In this document: positions 17,020 through 25,159 of the stretch, piece by piece
Numbering within the stretch: position 1 is the first letter of the stretch
How the letters are laid out: each line of letters opens with the position of its first letter
NCBI RefSeq assembly: GCF_025717535.1
Contig: NZ_JAJIRO010000003.1
Location: 372,001-436,000 of the forward strand
Reading direction: 5' to 3'
DNA from: Paucibacter sp. Y2R2-4
Lineage (GTDB): Bacteria; Pseudomonadota; Gammaproteobacteria; Burkholderiales; Burkholderiaceae_C
Length of the DNA: 64,000 bases
Program-made: the position numbers and the translations under genes
The notes under the pieces: model-generated
The model's database searches: none
What the model was told of the DNA's origin: nothing
Seen by the model: the letters and a program-made list of their open reading frames with translations, nothing else

Positions 17020-17463
17020 TCAGAGCTCCACAGCCGTTGCGGGTCGCGTCGCCGCCTGGGTGTCAATCTCGGTGTCGGCGTTGCTGAAAGACTCGGGGCG
17101 CACCATGCTCCAGCTCTGCACCTTGCCGCCGGCCATCACCACTTCGACCTGAATGCCGCCGGGGTCGATCCAGCCATAGGTTTCTGGCGCATCGCTGAGC
17201 TTGCGGCCGAGGCTGCGCGTCATCGGCAGCAGCTCGATCAGCTTCATGCCCGCTTGCAGCTTGGCATTGAGCATGACCGCGCTTTCGATATGCCCGACCG
17301 GTGCTTCCGAAGCGATGCGCATGATGCGCATCAGCTTGGCGAACTGCAGCAGCAGCCAAAAGACCACCACCGTCAGCGCCAGGATCACGCCCTTCCAGCC
17401 ATACAGCAGGCCGCCCGAAATCAGCGCGGCTAGGGCCAACGCACTACCAATCCAAGTATTCAT
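17020..17463 (-). CDS. membrane-anchored hypothetical protein near radA
   Basis: 147 residues with two N-terminal hydrophobic segments (6-22 and 25-42) and a soluble C-terminal domain (PVGHIESAVMLNAKLQAGMK, GWIDPGGIQVEVVMAGGKV). I recognise no named family, though similar proteins are common beside radA in related genomes as far as I recall. It starts 11 bases after the monooxygenase-like gene and likely belongs to the radA transcript. Location would be inner membrane with the domain on one face. Confidence 0.75.
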   Translation of the reverse strand: MNTWIGSALALAALISGGLLYGWKGVILALTVVVFWLLLQFAKLMRIMRIASEAPVGHIESAVMLNAKLQAGMKLIELLPMTRSLGRKLSDAPETYGWIDPGGIQVEVVMAGGKVQSWSMVRPESFSNADTEIDTQAATRPATAVEL

Positions 17464-17474
17464 GGGGGCGAATG

Positions 17475-17876
17475 CTAACTGGCCTGCGCGGCAGGGTTCA
17501 GCATCGGGTCGGCGCTGCCGTCCAGATGGTCCCAGCCGTAGTTGCGCTCCACCTTGGCGATGCGCAGCGCGTAATGCAAATACCAATCGGCGCGGCCCTG
17601 GTCGCGAGCCGTCTGGTGTTGCCCTTCGCGGCGCCAGGCGGCGATGTCTTGCAGGCTGCGCCAGTAAGAGACGGTGATGCCCAGACCCTCGGCGCCGCGC
17701 GTGCTTTCTACGCCGAGGTAACCTGGCTGCTGGGCGGCCAGGGCCACCATGCGATCGGCGGTTTCGGCATAGCCCAGCGCCACCGAGTTGCGCTGGCTGG
17801 TGAAGATCACCGCGTAATACGGGGTCTCGAACAAGGGCGCGAGGCCGGGGTGTGTGGCGGTGTTGTGGCTGCTCAT
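17475..17876 (-). CDS. antibiotic biosynthesis monooxygenase-domain protein
   Basis: 133 residues with a dimeric ferredoxin-like fold suggested by YYAVIFTSQRNSVALGYAETADRM, GYLGVESTRGAEGLGITVSYWRS and AWRREGQHQTARDQGRADWYLHY, as in YgiN/ABM-type proteins. Members are cofactor-free oxygenases or haem-degrading enzymes, or have unknown roles. Its ATG shares one base with the radA stop (TGATG), so translation is coupled to radA. No known functional link to recombination exists; expression may simply be shared. Confidence 0.83.
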   Translation of the reverse strand: MSSHNTATHPGLAPLFETPYYAVIFTSQRNSVALGYAETADRMVALAAQQPGYLGVESTRGAEGLGITVSYWRSLQDIAAWRREGQHQTARDQGRADWYLHYALRIAKVERNYGWDHLDGSADPMLNPAAQAS

Positions 17877-19243
17877 CAAAGTCCTCGCGCCATTTCCATG
17901 GCTTCCTCAATCCGCTCGACCGCATGCACGGTCAAGCCCTCAATCGGCTTCTTGGGCGCATTGGCCTTGGGCACGATGGCGACGGAAAAACCCAGCTTCG
18001 CCGCTTCCTTCAGCCGCTCCTGCCCGCGCGGCGCCGGCCGAATCTCGCCGGCCAGGCCGATCTCGCCAAAGGCGATGAAGCCTTTGGGCAAAGCCCGCCC
18101 GCGCAGCGAGCCTTGAATCGCCAGCAGCACCGCCAAGTCGGCCGCTGGCTCGCTGATGCGCACCCCGCCAACGGCGTTGATGAAAACATCCTGGTCCATG
18201 GTGGCCACGCCCGCGTGGCGATGCAGCACCGCCAGCAACATGGCCAGACGGTCCCGGTCCAAACCTACCGAGAGCCGGCGCGGGCTCGGCCCACCGCTGT
18301 CCACCAAAGCCTGTAGTTCCACCAGCATGGGCCTCGTGCCTTCCAAGGTCACCAGCACGCAGCTGCCCGGCACCGGCTCGCCATGGGTGCTCAAAAAGAT
18401 GGCGCTGGGGTTGGCCACGCCTTTGAGACCTTTTTCGGTCATGGCGAAAACGCCGATTTCATTCACTGCACCAAAGCGGTTTTTGATGGCTCGCACTAGG
18501 CGGAAGCTGCTGTGCGTGTCGCCCTCGAAGTACAGCACCGTGTCGACGATGTGCTCCAGCACGCGCGGGCCGGCAATCGCGCCCTCCTTGGTCACATGGC
18601 CGACCAGCACGATGGCGCAGCCGCTGGCCTTGGCGGTGCGGGTCAGCTGAGCCGCGCATTCGCGCACCTGGGCGACGGAGCCGGGGGCCGAGTTCAGGTG
18701 TTCGGAGTAGAGCGTCTGGATCGAGTCGATGACGCAAAAGGCCGGCTTCTCGGCCTCCAGCGTGGCGAGGATTTTTTCCAGGCTGATCTCGGCCAGCACC
18801 CGCACCTTGTTGCCGGCTAGGCCGAGGCGGCGCGAGCGCATGGCGATTTGCGCGCCCGATTCTTCGCCAGTCACATACAGCACTGGCAGTTTGTGTGAGA
18901 GGTCTTCAATCGCCTGCAGCAGCAGGGTGGACTTGCCGATGCCGGGGTCGCCTCCGATCAGCACCACGCCGCCGGCGACGATGCCGCCGCCCAGCACCCG
19001 GTCCAGCTCTTCTTGGCCAGTGGGGGTGCGCTCAAAGTCGGTGGCCTCAATCTCGCTCAGCGTGGCGACTGGCTGGCTCTTGGCCAGGGCTTGGTAGCGG
19101 TTGTTCTTGCCGCCGGCGCCGGGCGCTTCGGCCATGCCTTCCACCAAGGTGTTCCAGGCGCCGCAGCTGGGGCATTTGCCCAGCCATTTGGGGCTGATGC
19201 CGCCGCAGTCGGAGCAGGTGTAGATCGATTTTTCTTTGGCCAT
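17876..19243 (-). CDS. radA: DNA repair protein RadA (Sms)
   Basis: 455 residues, the usual RadA length. It has the N-terminal C4 zinc finger (C10, C13, C24, C27), a RecA-like ATPase core with Walker A GGDPGIGKST near residue 97, the RadA-specific KNRFG motif near residue 252, and a C-terminal Lon-like domain (VFINAVGGVRISEPAADLA, EIGLAGEIRPAPRG). RadA promotes branch migration of recombination intermediates and helps processing of stalled forks. The gene lies 12 bases downstream of a Gly-rich membrane protein gene and is followed by the ABM gene with a one-base overlap. Confidence 0.96.
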   Translation of the reverse strand: MAKEKSIYTCSDCGGISPKWLGKCPSCGAWNTLVEGMAEAPGAGGKNNRYQALAKSQPVATLSEIEATDFERTPTGQEELDRVLGGGIVAGGVVLIGGDPGIGKSTLLLQAIEDLSHKLPVLYVTGEESGAQIAMRSRRLGLAGNKVRVLAEISLEKILATLEAEKPAFCVIDSIQTLYSEHLNSAPGSVAQVRECAAQLTRTAKASGCAIVLVGHVTKEGAIAGPRVLEHIVDTVLYFEGDTHSSFRLVRAIKNRFGAVNEIGVFAMTEKGLKGVANPSAIFLSTHGEPVPGSCVLVTLEGTRPMLVELQALVDSGGPSPRRLSVGLDRDRLAMLLAVLHRHAGVATMDQDVFINAVGGVRISEPAADLAVLLAIQGSLRGRALPKGFIAFGEIGLAGEIRPAPRGQERLKEAAKLGFSVAIVPKANAPKKPIEGLTVHAVERIEEAMEMARGL

Positions 19244-19255
19244 GGGGCGATTGTC

Positions 19256-20092
19256 TTAGGCTTTGCCCATCAGCAGGTGCAGGGCCTGAGGCAAGGAGTC
19301 GGCGGCCGGCAGCCAGTGGTCGATGGCCAAGCCCAGCGCCACGCCCAGCAGCACCGTGATCAGGGCGCCGCGCCAGGTGTGGCTCAGCACGCGGCCCAGC
19401 CAACCGGCTCGCTCGGCTCGATAGGCCAAACCACCTGCCGTGGAAGCCAGCGCCACCTCGACGGCGACCGCCATCAAGACTTCCACGCCAAAGAGCATGA
19501 AGACCACGGTGCCCAGCAGTGCAGCCAAAAGCCCAATGATGGCGAGCACGGCGATCAGCGGCACCGCCACCACGGCGCCCTCGTCGGCGTCGCCCACCGC
19601 ACCCAAGGCCTTGCCGCTCAGGCTCAGTGTTTCTTTGCCCAAGTCGGCGGCGACCTCGCTGAAATCGCCGCTGGCGCCGGCGCCGCCAAAGTCACCTCCG
19701 CTGCCGCTGCTGAAGCCGCCGCCCGTGTGAGCACCACTGGTATTGATGCCGCCGGTATTGAAGCTGTTGATGTCGGGGACCAGGTCCAGACCATCGCCGT
19801 CCCACTTTCGTTTGCCAAGCAGAAAGTCGGCCCAGAGCCGCAGCAGGCCCAAATACAGCAGATAGCTGAGCGGCAAGGCGGCGGCATAGCGCCAGGCCAG
19901 CGACTCGATACCTGCCCAGCGCAGCAGGGCGCCGAAGAGCAAGAGCCCGGCGAGGCTGAGGCTGGCGATGACGAATACATGGGCCCGAAGTGCGTGTTGC
20001 TCGCGCAGCTCTTGACGCAATTGCTGAGTCCATTGCCGTTCGCGGCGCAAGCGGGGGGCGCGGGACTGAGGGGCTTTGGGGCTTGAATTCAT
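19256..20092 (-). CDS. multi-pass membrane protein with a Gly/Ser-rich cytosolic or periplasmic loop
   Basis: 278 residues. Two hydrophobic segments (near 38-58 and 68-88) are followed by a loop of ~35 residues dominated by Gly, Ser, Thr and Ala (NTGGINTSGAHTGGGFSSGS), then a helical stretch and at least three more membrane segments. I do not recognise the family. The loop looks like a flexible linker or low-complexity region. It is immediately upstream of radA with 12 bases between them, so they are probably co-transcribed. The start has no clear ribosome site and an upstream in-frame extension is unlikely. Confidence 0.65.
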   Translation of the reverse strand: MNSSPKAPQSRAPRLRRERQWTQQLRQELREQHALRAHVFVIASLSLAGLLLFGALLRWAGIESLAWRYAAALPLSYLLYLGLLRLWADFLLGKRKWDGDGLDLVPDINSFNTGGINTSGAHTGGGFSSGSGGDFGGAGASGDFSEVAADLGKETLSLSGKALGAVGDADEGAVVAVPLIAVLAIIGLLAALLGTVVFMLFGVEVLMAVAVEVALASTAGGLAYRAERAGWLGRVLSHTWRGALITVLLGVALGLAIDHWLPAADSLPQALHLLMGKA

Positions 20093-20248
20093 GCGGCAGC
20101 GATAGAGCAAAGCGACGGGATCGTCAGGGTCAGGGCCCACTGTAAAGCCGCTCAAGCCCTTGCCTCTGCAGCCTTGGCCGATAGCAGCGAGAATCAGGGC
20201 GAGCTTTGGCCGCTTTGGACGGGGCCTGAGAAACAAGGAGTCGTCGCA

Positions 20249-20878
20249 ATGGAATTCTCAACCTGGCTGGCCTTTTTCGCCGCTTCCTGGGCCATCAGCC
20301 TCTCGCCTGGCGCGGGCGCGATTGCGGCCATGAGCTCCGGCCTGAACCATGGTTTCCGCCTCGGCTACTTCACGACTTTTGGCCTGATCCTGGGCATCTT
20401 GACCCAGATCGTCTTGGTGGGTGCCGGCTTGGGCGCCTTGATCGCCACCTCTAGCCTGGGTTTTGCCATCGTCAAATGGCTGGGCGTGGCCTATCTCGTT
20501 TATTTGGGCGTTCAGCAGTGGCGGGCCCCGGCCACGCCGATGGTGGCCGCGGATGACGAGCCGCGGGTGGTGACGCGCCGCCAACTGGTTTTGCGCGGCT
20601 GGATGATCAATGCCGTCAACCCCAAGGGCACGGTCTTCCTCTTGGCCGTGGTGCCGCAGTTCCTGAACCTCAAGGCTGATCTGACCCAGCAGTATTTGGT
20701 GATCGCCGCCACGTTGGGCTTTACCGATCTGGTGGTGATGGCGGGCTACACCGTGCTGGCCGCGCGGGTGCTGTCGGCGCTGCGCTCCAGCCATCACATC
20801 AAGATGATGAATCGCACCTTTGGCGCTCTCTTTGTCGCGGCCGGCGCTTTGTTGGCGACCTTCAAACGCAGCGTTTGA
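20249..20878 (+). CDS. LysE/RhtB-family amino-acid exporter
   Basis: 209 residues with six hydrophobic segments and the family motif near the N terminus (SLSPGAGAIAAMSSGLNHG). RhtB-type proteins export homoserine, threonine, lysine or related metabolites from the inner membrane. AAGGAG lies nine bases before the ATG. A later loop, LVLRGWMINAVNPKGTVFLL, is the second conserved family region. It is followed 36 bases on by a MAPEG protein gene on the same strand. The substrate cannot be told from sequence. Confidence 0.9.
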   Translation: MEFSTWLAFFAASWAISLSPGAGAIAAMSSGLNHGFRLGYFTTFGLILGILTQIVLVGAGLGALIATSSLGFAIVKWLGVAYLVYLGVQQWRAPATPMVAADDEPRVVTRRQLVLRGWMINAVNPKGTVFLLAVVPQFLNLKADLTQQYLVIAATLGFTDLVVMAGYTVLAARVLSALRSSHHIKMMNRTFGALFVAAGALLATFKRSV

Positions 20879-20914
20879 CTCGCCTTGCGTTGACCCGTTC
20901 AAGGACCGTTCCTG

Positions 20915-21310
20915 ATGCCCATCGTTCCGTTTTTTGCAGCCCTTTTGGCTCTGCTGTTTTTCGCCTTGGGCGTGCGTACCTTGCGCCTGCGGCATCGGTT
21001 GAAGATCGGCCTGGGCGATGCGGGCAATAGCGAGATGCTGCGTGCGGTGCGGGTGCACTCGAACTTTGCCGAATATGTGCCCATCACGCTCTTGCTCTTG
21101 TTCTTTGCTGAGAACCTGGGCGCGCCGGCTTGGGCGATGCTGGCTTTGTGCGCGCTCTTGTTGCTGGGGCGTTGCTCGCATGCTTACGGTGTCAGCCAGA
21201 CGCGCGAGAACTACAACTTTCGCATCGCCGGCATGGCCATGACCTTCACCGCACTCTTGGCGGCTGCGGCCTATGTCTTTTGGGCCTATGGCCTGAGCCT
21301 GTTAGGCTGA
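20915..21310 (+). CDS. MAPEG-family membrane protein
   Basis: 131 residues with four membrane helices and the MAPEG core (RVHSNFAEYVPITLLLLFFAE, then RCSHAYGVSQTRENYNFRIAGM). MAPEG proteins include microsomal glutathione transferase and leukotriene synthases; bacterial members are poorly known but may conjugate or reduce lipophilic peroxides with glutathione. AAGGA precedes the ATG by nine bases. A terminator follows, so this and LysE may share a transcript. Confidence 0.88.
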   Translation: MPIVPFFAALLALLFFALGVRTLRLRHRLKIGLGDAGNSEMLRAVRVHSNFAEYVPITLLLLFFAENLGAPAWAMLALCALLLLGRCSHAYGVSQTRENYNFRIAGMAMTFTALLAAAAYVFWAYGLSLLG

Positions 21311-21349
21311 TTGCGGCCCGTCCTCGCTCCGTCCATCTCCTTCTTTTGA

Positions 21350-21381
21350 CAAACGCCTGAGTCAGGCGTTTTCGCTTTTTT
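21350..21381 (+). terminator. intrinsic terminator abutting the EamA start codon
   Basis: AAACGCCTGA and TCAGGCGTTT form a 10-base stem around a single G (the innermost pairs will open), followed by TCGC and a run of T that ends exactly at the next ATG. It should end the LysE-MAPEG transcript. Confidence 0.7.
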
Positions 21382-22263
21382 ATGCCCACCATTTCTACCC
21401 GCTGGTTATTCTGGGGCCCCATCCTGATTTGGGCCAGCACCTGGCATGTGATCCTGTATCAACTCGACAGCGGCGTGCCGGTGCTCAACTCGGTGGCTTG
21501 GCGCTTTGCCATTGCGGCCGTGCTGCTGCTGGGCTTGGCGCGGTGGCGGCGTGAGTCGATGAAGATGCCAATCTCGGCGCATCTTTTGATGCTGGCCACC
21601 GGCATCGTGCAGTACAGCGGCAACTACTACTCGGTCTACGAGGCCGAGCGCCACATCCCCACCGGCTTGGTGGCGGTCTTGTTCTGCTTGATGGTGTTTG
21701 GCAATGCGCTGAGCGGCCGGGTGTTTTTTGGCCAAACGGTGACGCGACGTTTTCTGCTGGCCGCCAGTGGCGGGGTGCTGGGCGTGGTGATGATCTTCTG
21801 GCCCGAGATCGCTGAGACCGGCGCGCGGCCTACCGCGGCACTCGGCTTGGGCCTGGGCTTGCTGGCGGTCTTGGCGGCCTGCGTGGGCAATGTGCTGACC
21901 TTGACGCTGACCCGGCGCGGCCTGGCTTTGGTGCCCATCCTGGCCTGGAGCATGGGTTATGGCTCGGCCTTTTTGCTTTTGATGTCGCTGATCAGCGGCC
22001 AGGGACTGCACTTCGACTGGCACGCGCCCTATGTCTTGAGCTTGCTGTATCTGGCGGTCTTTGGCTCCGTGACGGCCTTTGTGCTGTATTTCAAACTGGC
22101 GCAGTTGCAGGGCCCGGCCCGCGCGGCGCTGACCGGGGTGGTGATTCCGGTCATTGCCTTGGTGATCTCGGCCACCTTGGAGGGCTGGGTGCCCAGCGTG
22201 TTGTCAGTGGCCGGTATGGGCTTGTGCTTGGGCAGCATTTATTGGGCGACGCGGCCCAACTGA
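21382..22263 (+). CDS. EamA (DMT superfamily) transporter
   Basis: 293 residues with about ten membrane helices and two EamA repeats, the first beginning ILIWASTWHVILYQ and the second near residue 150. DMT exporters move amino acids, nucleobases or other metabolites out of the cell. The start ATG directly follows a T run of a terminator-like hairpin and lacks a Shine-Dalgarno sequence, so either translation is leaderless or weak, or the real start is internal. Substrate unknown. Confidence 0.86.
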   Translation: MPTISTRWLFWGPILIWASTWHVILYQLDSGVPVLNSVAWRFAIAAVLLLGLARWRRESMKMPISAHLLMLATGIVQYSGNYYSVYEAERHIPTGLVAVLFCLMVFGNALSGRVFFGQTVTRRFLLAASGGVLGVVMIFWPEIAETGARPTAALGLGLGLLAVLAACVGNVLTLTLTRRGLALVPILAWSMGYGSAFLLLMSLISGQGLHFDWHAPYVLSLLYLAVFGSVTAFVLYFKLAQLQGPARAALTGVVIPVIALVISATLEGWVPSVLSVAGMGLCLGSIYWATRPN

Positions 22264-22268
22264 TTCCA

Positions 22269-24482
22269 TCAAGCGCTGGCGTCCTTGGGCGCTGTGCGGG
22301 GCAGGGTCAGCGTGAAAGTGGTGCCCTCACCCAGTGTGCTGCGCAAGTCAATTTCGCCGCCCAGCACATTGCGCACCATGTTGTAGACCAGATGCAAGCC
22401 CAGGCCGCTACCGCCTTTGCCAAAGCGGGTGGTGAAGAAGGGTTTGAATACCTGATCCAGATGTTCAGGAGGGATGCCTTGGCCGTTGTCGCTGATGGTG
22501 ATCACCACCTGCTCGGTCGTGGCCTCTTGCAAACGAATTTCGATGCGGCCCGCCTGCCGACCTTCAAAGCCGTGAATCGCGGCGTTCTGAACCAGATTGG
22601 TCAAAATCTGACCGAAGGGGCCGGGGTAGCTGTCCAGGCTGAGGTCTTCCGGCAGGTCGATCAGCACCTCATGTTGCTCGGCCTTCAGGGCAAAGTGCAG
22701 CAGGTGCACCACTTCTTCGGTGACCTGTTTGAGTCCAAAAGATCGGCGTTGCAGGCTGGATCGGTCCATCGCCACCTGTTTGAAGTCCTGCACCAAGACC
22801 GCGCTGCGTCGCACATTGCCCAGCGCCAAATCCAGCGACTTCTGGGCCAGATCCAAGGCTGAAGACAGGTCGCTGCGGCGAACCGTCGCGCATTCCAACA
22901 TCACACGGGCTTGGCTCACGGCGCCGGTCGCCGTGTCCACGGCCATCAAGGCGTTGCCAATCGGCGTGTTCAACTCATGCGACACACCCGCCACCAGCGA
23001 GCCCAGACCCGCCAGCGTTTCGCGCTGCACCAATTCTTCTTGGGCTTGTTGCAGGGCCAAGCTGCGTTCGCGAACGCGGGCCTCGAGTGAGAGGTTGAGC
23101 AGCCGGACCTCTTCTTCGGCTTGCCGGCGCTCGGACACCTCTCCCTCCAAGGCCAGCAGCGCCGCCTGTTCTTGGCGACGGTGTGCAGCCAATTCAGCCG
23201 CCATGGTGTCAAACGCTTGATTCAAGCGGTGCAGGTCGCGCGAGGATTGCGGCGGCAGCGCTTCGGGCTCCTCACCGCGCAGCACCCGCGCGGCCAAGGC
23301 CTCGGTCGAAACCGTGACGGCATTCAAGGGCTGCTGCAGGCGCCGGCGGATTACGCCGCGCAAGAGCCACAAGGTCAAGAACAGCGTGCCGCCGCCCAGC
23401 GCCAACATGATGCCGACCAACTGCTCAAGCAAGGCGTCGACCGCCGATTGCGGCAATACCTGCACCGACCACCAATCCGGGCCGGCTATGGGGGCCCAGA
23501 CCAGGCGATATCGGCCGTCTGGCGTGCGCGCGCTGTAGGTGCCTGAGTCGGCCTGGCTGATCAGCGCATACACGGAATTCAGCAGCGGGTCCTTCAGCTC
23601 TTTCAGGGACAACTGGCCCTGAGCCGCGGCAATGCGTTCGCGCAATTCGGGGTGCGCGATCAAATGGCCGTCGCGGCTGACGATCATGGAAACGCCGTCC
23701 AAGGGCACTTGGGTTTCGGCGATTTGCTTGAGCAAGCCGTCGATGGTGATGTCGTGCCCCAGGGTGCCCATCCAGCGGCCCCGCCAGTCCAAGGGTTGGA
23801 TCACCGACACCATCCAGGCCTTGGCTTCGTCGTCGAAGTAGACCGGCGTCCAAAACACCTGACGCGACGGATTGGCTGCCGGATCTGAGCCGGTCATCGT
23901 TGGGTAGTTGAAGTTGTCCGTCGCCGGGGTCGCCCCCTTGCCCCAGTCAATGCCGGGTGAGAAAACCATCAGCCCTTTCTCGACAAAATCCGTGTAGGCC
24001 GAGAAATAGGGCGGCACCAGGGCCGGGCCTTGTTCAGCCAGCAATTGGTAACTCACCACGGCGCGCCGGCGCACGGAAGCGTCGGGGCCGGTCGCGCCAT
24101 GTTGGAGGTAGAAGGTGGGGGCGCGTCGCGTGTCGATGTGTTCGGGCTTGACGCGCCACAGGCCATCGGCCTGGCGTTCAAACAAGTCTTTGAAACGCCG
24201 TTCGACCTCGGCATCGCTCGGCAATTCGATGCGATGCAGCCATTCTTGGGACAGTCGCTTGACGCTGTCTTGGGCCTGCAAAAAGCTGCGCCCTTGTTCA
24301 GCCGCCTGCAAAGCCACGCTGCGCTGCATGATGGGCGGCACTGTTTGGTCGGCCAGCCGCGCAATCAAGACGTAGGCAATCCCGGCCAATGACAAAAGCA
24401 TCAAAACAACCAGAGCGCTCAACTGGGTGAGCAACTGGCGTGAGAGCGACTGTTTACGAAAGGCGCTGAGCCATGATTTCAT
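22269..24482 (-). CDS. membrane sensor histidine kinase with a periplasmic Cache-like domain
   Basis: 737 residues. TM1 is at ~17-42, followed by a ~310-residue periplasmic sensor with Cache-like features (MVSVIQPLDWRGRWMGTLGHD, SRDGHLIAHPEL, YRLVWAPIAGPDWW). TM2 is near 360-380, then HAMP, a coiled coil of ~60 residues and a kinase core with the phospho-accepting H502 in GVSHELNTPIGNAL. The catalytic domain has the N box NLVQNAAIHGF, G1 DNGQGIP and G2 GGSGLGL. No response regulator gene is adjacent, so it is an orphan kinase. A 59-base dyad lies in its leader. Ligand unknown. Confidence 0.9.
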   Translation of the reverse strand: MKSWLSAFRKQSLSRQLLTQLSALVVLMLLSLAGIAYVLIARLADQTVPPIMQRSVALQAAEQGRSFLQAQDSVKRLSQEWLHRIELPSDAEVERRFKDLFERQADGLWRVKPEHIDTRRAPTFYLQHGATGPDASVRRRAVVSYQLLAEQGPALVPPYFSAYTDFVEKGLMVFSPGIDWGKGATPATDNFNYPTMTGSDPAANPSRQVFWTPVYFDDEAKAWMVSVIQPLDWRGRWMGTLGHDITIDGLLKQIAETQVPLDGVSMIVSRDGHLIAHPELRERIAAAQGQLSLKELKDPLLNSVYALISQADSGTYSARTPDGRYRLVWAPIAGPDWWSVQVLPQSAVDALLEQLVGIMLALGGGTLFLTLWLLRGVIRRRLQQPLNAVTVSTEALAARVLRGEEPEALPPQSSRDLHRLNQAFDTMAAELAAHRRQEQAALLALEGEVSERRQAEEEVRLLNLSLEARVRERSLALQQAQEELVQRETLAGLGSLVAGVSHELNTPIGNALMAVDTATGAVSQARVMLECATVRRSDLSSALDLAQKSLDLALGNVRRSAVLVQDFKQVAMDRSSLQRRSFGLKQVTEEVVHLLHFALKAEQHEVLIDLPEDLSLDSYPGPFGQILTNLVQNAAIHGFEGRQAGRIEIRLQEATTEQVVITISDNGQGIPPEHLDQVFKPFFTTRFGKGGSGLGLHLVYNMVRNVLGGEIDLRSTLGEGTTFTLTLPRTAPKDASA

Positions 24483-24497
24483 GCAGCGGATTCGGTC

Positions 24498-24556
24498 AAG
24501 GTTGCCGGGGCTAAGGAGCGCATGCTCCCACTGAGCATGCTAACCCCGGAAACCTT
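24498..24556. repeat. 59-base interrupted palindrome between pspC-like and kinase genes
   Basis: AAGGTT-CCGGGG-TA-GCATGCTC on the left pairs with the complementary blocks on the right around CCACT. The left arm has one 6-base bulge (AGGAGC) and two single mismatches. There is no T run on either strand, so it is not a standard terminator. It lies 15 bases from the histidine kinase start codon and 26 bases from the stop of the PspC gene, both on minus. Confidence 0.75.
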
Positions 24557-24582
24557 GTGTCAAACCCGTGAGGTGGTCACGC

Positions 24583-24999
24583 TTAACGCTCGGTGTGGCT
24601 GCTGCCGTTCCACTCCAGCGCCGGCAACGGAGCCGGCCGCTCGGGCACCAAGGCCCAGAGCAAGAGATAGACCACCAGGCTGATCGCATGGCAGGGCAAC
24701 ATCAGCACAAAAATCAGGCGCCAGATCCAGGAGGCCAAGCCGCTGATCTGGCTCAGGCCGCCGCAGACACCGCCCAGCCAGCGGTCTTCGCGGCTGCGTT
24801 GCAAGCCATTGATGGCACCACCCAGGCCAGCCTGGGCGGGCTGTTGCGCCGTGCTGCCACTCTTGCTGGCCTTTGCGCGCTGAGCTTCAGCCTCGGCTTG
24901 CCCGAGCAAACGTGCCTTGGCGCGGCTGAATTCCTCGTCGGTGAGATGACCGCGCTGGTGCAAGTCGGACAGGCGTTCGAATTCGTTGCTGAGTGACAT
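24583..24999 (-). CDS. SHOCT-PspC domain membrane protein
   Basis: 138 residues. An N-terminal SHOCT-like helix pair (LSDLHQRGHLTDEEFSRAKARLL) is followed by a polar linker and a PspC domain near 68-125 (RSREDRWLGGVCGGLSQISGLASWIWRL, hydrophobic helix to VYLLLWALVPE). PspC-type proteins belong to the phage-shock envelope stress response. The ATG has AAGGAG upstream. The gene lies alone between a LysR gene and the kinase gene, with no pspA or pspB in the window. Confidence 0.88.
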   Translation of the reverse strand: MSLSNEFERLSDLHQRGHLTDEEFSRAKARLLGQAEAEAQRAKASKSGSTAQQPAQAGLGGAINGLQRSREDRWLGGVCGGLSQISGLASWIWRLIFVLMLPCHAISLVVYLLLWALVPERPAPLPALEWNGSSHTER

Positions 25000-25159
25000 G
25001 AGAGGCTCCTTGCCGACAGGGGAAATGGATCTGTCTTGCGAGCAAGTCTGCCCAGCACCGGCGCACGCAACCAGCATGATGCGATGAACTGCAGCGGGCG
25101 CCGTATGGTCGGCAAAATCAAGGGTATTCCCGAGTGCTTTGGCTCGGGTGGCGAGAGGC

